Of a stretch of 6,019 nt of DNA, positions 5,603 to 6,019 are shown piece after piece. Origin of the DNA: Sphingobacteriales bacterium (GTDB taxonomy: Bacteria; Bacteroidota; Bacteroidia; Chitinophagales; Chitinophagaceae). The notes beneath the pieces were generated by a model. The model was not told the DNA's origin and ran no database searches. It worked only from the letters and a program-made list of their open reading frames with translations. The stretch is taken from the NCBI GenBank assembly GCA_004294195.1, contig REAQ01000035.1:1-6019 (forward strand), read 5' to 3'. Each line of letters starts with the position of its first letter. Within the stretch, counting starts at the first letter, position 1. A program made the position numbers and the translations under genes.

Positions 5603-5634
5603 TTGCCGCACTGCCGCATTACCACATTACCATC
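5603..5634 (-). repeat. Imperfect 8-bp tandem repeat, four units, at the nuoD stop
   Basis: Read on the coding strand, four consecutive 8-base units run GATGGTAA, TGTGGTAA, TGCGGCAG and TGCGGCAA. The first unit contains two bases of the nuoD stop codon and the array fills most of the 55-bp nuoD-nuoE gap, ending 25 bp before the nuoE ATG. The units form two pairs (GGTAA type and CGGCA type), as if an older duplication had diverged. I see no stem-loop strong enough to call a terminator. It may be a slippage-prone spacer or a copy of a dispersed intergenic repeat; the sequence alone cannot decide. Confidence 0.6.
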
Positions 5635-6019
5635 ACGCGTCCATTTCACCGGCGATCAAATTCAAACTACTCATGGTCACAATCGCATCACTCAACATCG
5701 CCCCGTTTACCAATTCAGGATAGCTCTGGTAGTAAATGAAACAAGGCCTCCTGAAATGCAATCTGTACGGACTTCTTCCACCATCACTGATCAGGTAGAA
5801 TCCCAACTCACCATTGCCACCTTCAACTGCCTGATACACTTCGCCAGCTGGAATGGCCGTTTCACCCATCACAATTTTGAAGTGATATATCAGCGCTTCC
5901 ATCTTCGTATATACATCTGCTTTTTCTGGCAGGTAATAGTCGGGCACATCCGCGTGATAAACATCGGCTTCTGTACCTTTGAATTCCTGTACTTTACGGA
6001 GTGCCTGCTCAATGATCTT
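5633..6019 (-). CDS. nuoD: NADH-quinone oxidoreductase subunit D, C-terminal part (cut by window edge)
   Basis: This is the last 128 codons of the 49-kDa-type subunit of complex I. The frame is open from the right edge of the window to a TGA at 5635-5633, so the true start lies outside. Visible family features are the MEALIYHFK segment, the P-A-G-E-V-Y-Q-A-V-E-G stretch followed by GELGFYLISDGG, the R-L-H-F-R-R-P segment, and the terminal I-A-G-E-M-D-A, matching the usual GExDR-like end of NuoD. In known complex I, NuoD lies in the peripheral arm next to NuoB and NuoH and contributes to the quinone-reduction site; it is related to the large subunit of NiFe hydrogenases. An in-frame GTG at 5947 is only an internal valine, because homology continues upstream of it. 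nuoE follows after 55 bp in the same direction. The identification is secure; only the N-terminal part is missing. Confidence 0.95.
   Translation of the reverse strand, partial: KIIEQALRKVQEFKGTEADVYHADVPDYYLPEKADVYTKMEALIYHFKIVMGETAIPAGEVYQAVEGGNGELGFYLISDGGRSPYRLHFRRPCFIYYQSYPELVNGAMLSDAIVTMSSLNLIAGEMDA

Noticed and set aside
5633..5947. nuoD fragment starting at GTG 5947
   Set aside because: The frame stays open to the window edge with residues that fit NuoD, so the GTG is an internal valine codon.

Overview
The window is a stretch of the minus-strand nuo operon (respiratory complex I, NADH:quinone oxidoreductase) from a member of the Bacteroidota. It is probably close to Chitinophagaceae, judged from the wording of the NuoE/F/G/H proteins, the short 370-residue NuoG without a molybdopterin-oxidoreductase body, and the lack of clear Shine-Dalgarno sites. 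This placement is inference from protein style, not a database match. Every gene reads right to left, and there is no convincing plus-strand gene, tRNA, rRNA, CRISPR array or insertion sequence.

In transcription order (right to left) the genes are: the 3' part of nuoD (6019-5633, cut by the window edge); a 55-bp gap holding an imperfect 8-bp tandem repeat; nuoE (5577-5077); an NlpE-like lipoprotein gene (5074-4628); a 31-bp gap with a perfect 7-bp inverted repeat; nuoF (4596-3244); an FkbM-family methyltransferase gene (3244-2474); nuoG (2457-1345); nuoH (1348-293), interrupted by an in-frame TAG at 520-518; and a small MntA-type nucleotidyltransferase gene (296-3). nuoI, the usual next gene, is not present before the left edge.

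NuoD, E, F, G and H build the NADH-oxidising arm and its junction with the membrane. NuoF binds FMN, NADH and one 4Fe-4S cluster, NuoE carries a 2Fe-2S cluster, NuoG carries the cluster chain, NuoD helps form the quinone site, and NuoH is the membrane subunit completing the quinone channel. Three genes that are not complex I subunits sit inside this series: the lipoprotein between nuoE and nuoF, the methyltransferase between nuoF and nuoG, and the nucleotidyltransferase after nuoH. Each begins within two bases of, or overlapping, the preceding stop codon, so they look co-transcribed and translationally coupled.

The left edge is the most unusual part. Bases 1-300 have 79 G+C by hand count (26%), against about 50% in sampled nuo lines. 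The low-GC, TTA/AGA-rich style begins inside the nuoH 3' end near position 397, before the nucleotidyltransferase starts. Together with the amber codon about 120 bp upstream, this suggests a recombination or transfer boundary inside nuoH and a possibly damaged, recoded or mis-sequenced complex I subunit. I see no clearly new multi-gene system. The best leads are the amber-split nuoH with its AT-rich tail, the methyltransferase inside the operon, and a four-run GGG tract in the methyltransferase mRNA.
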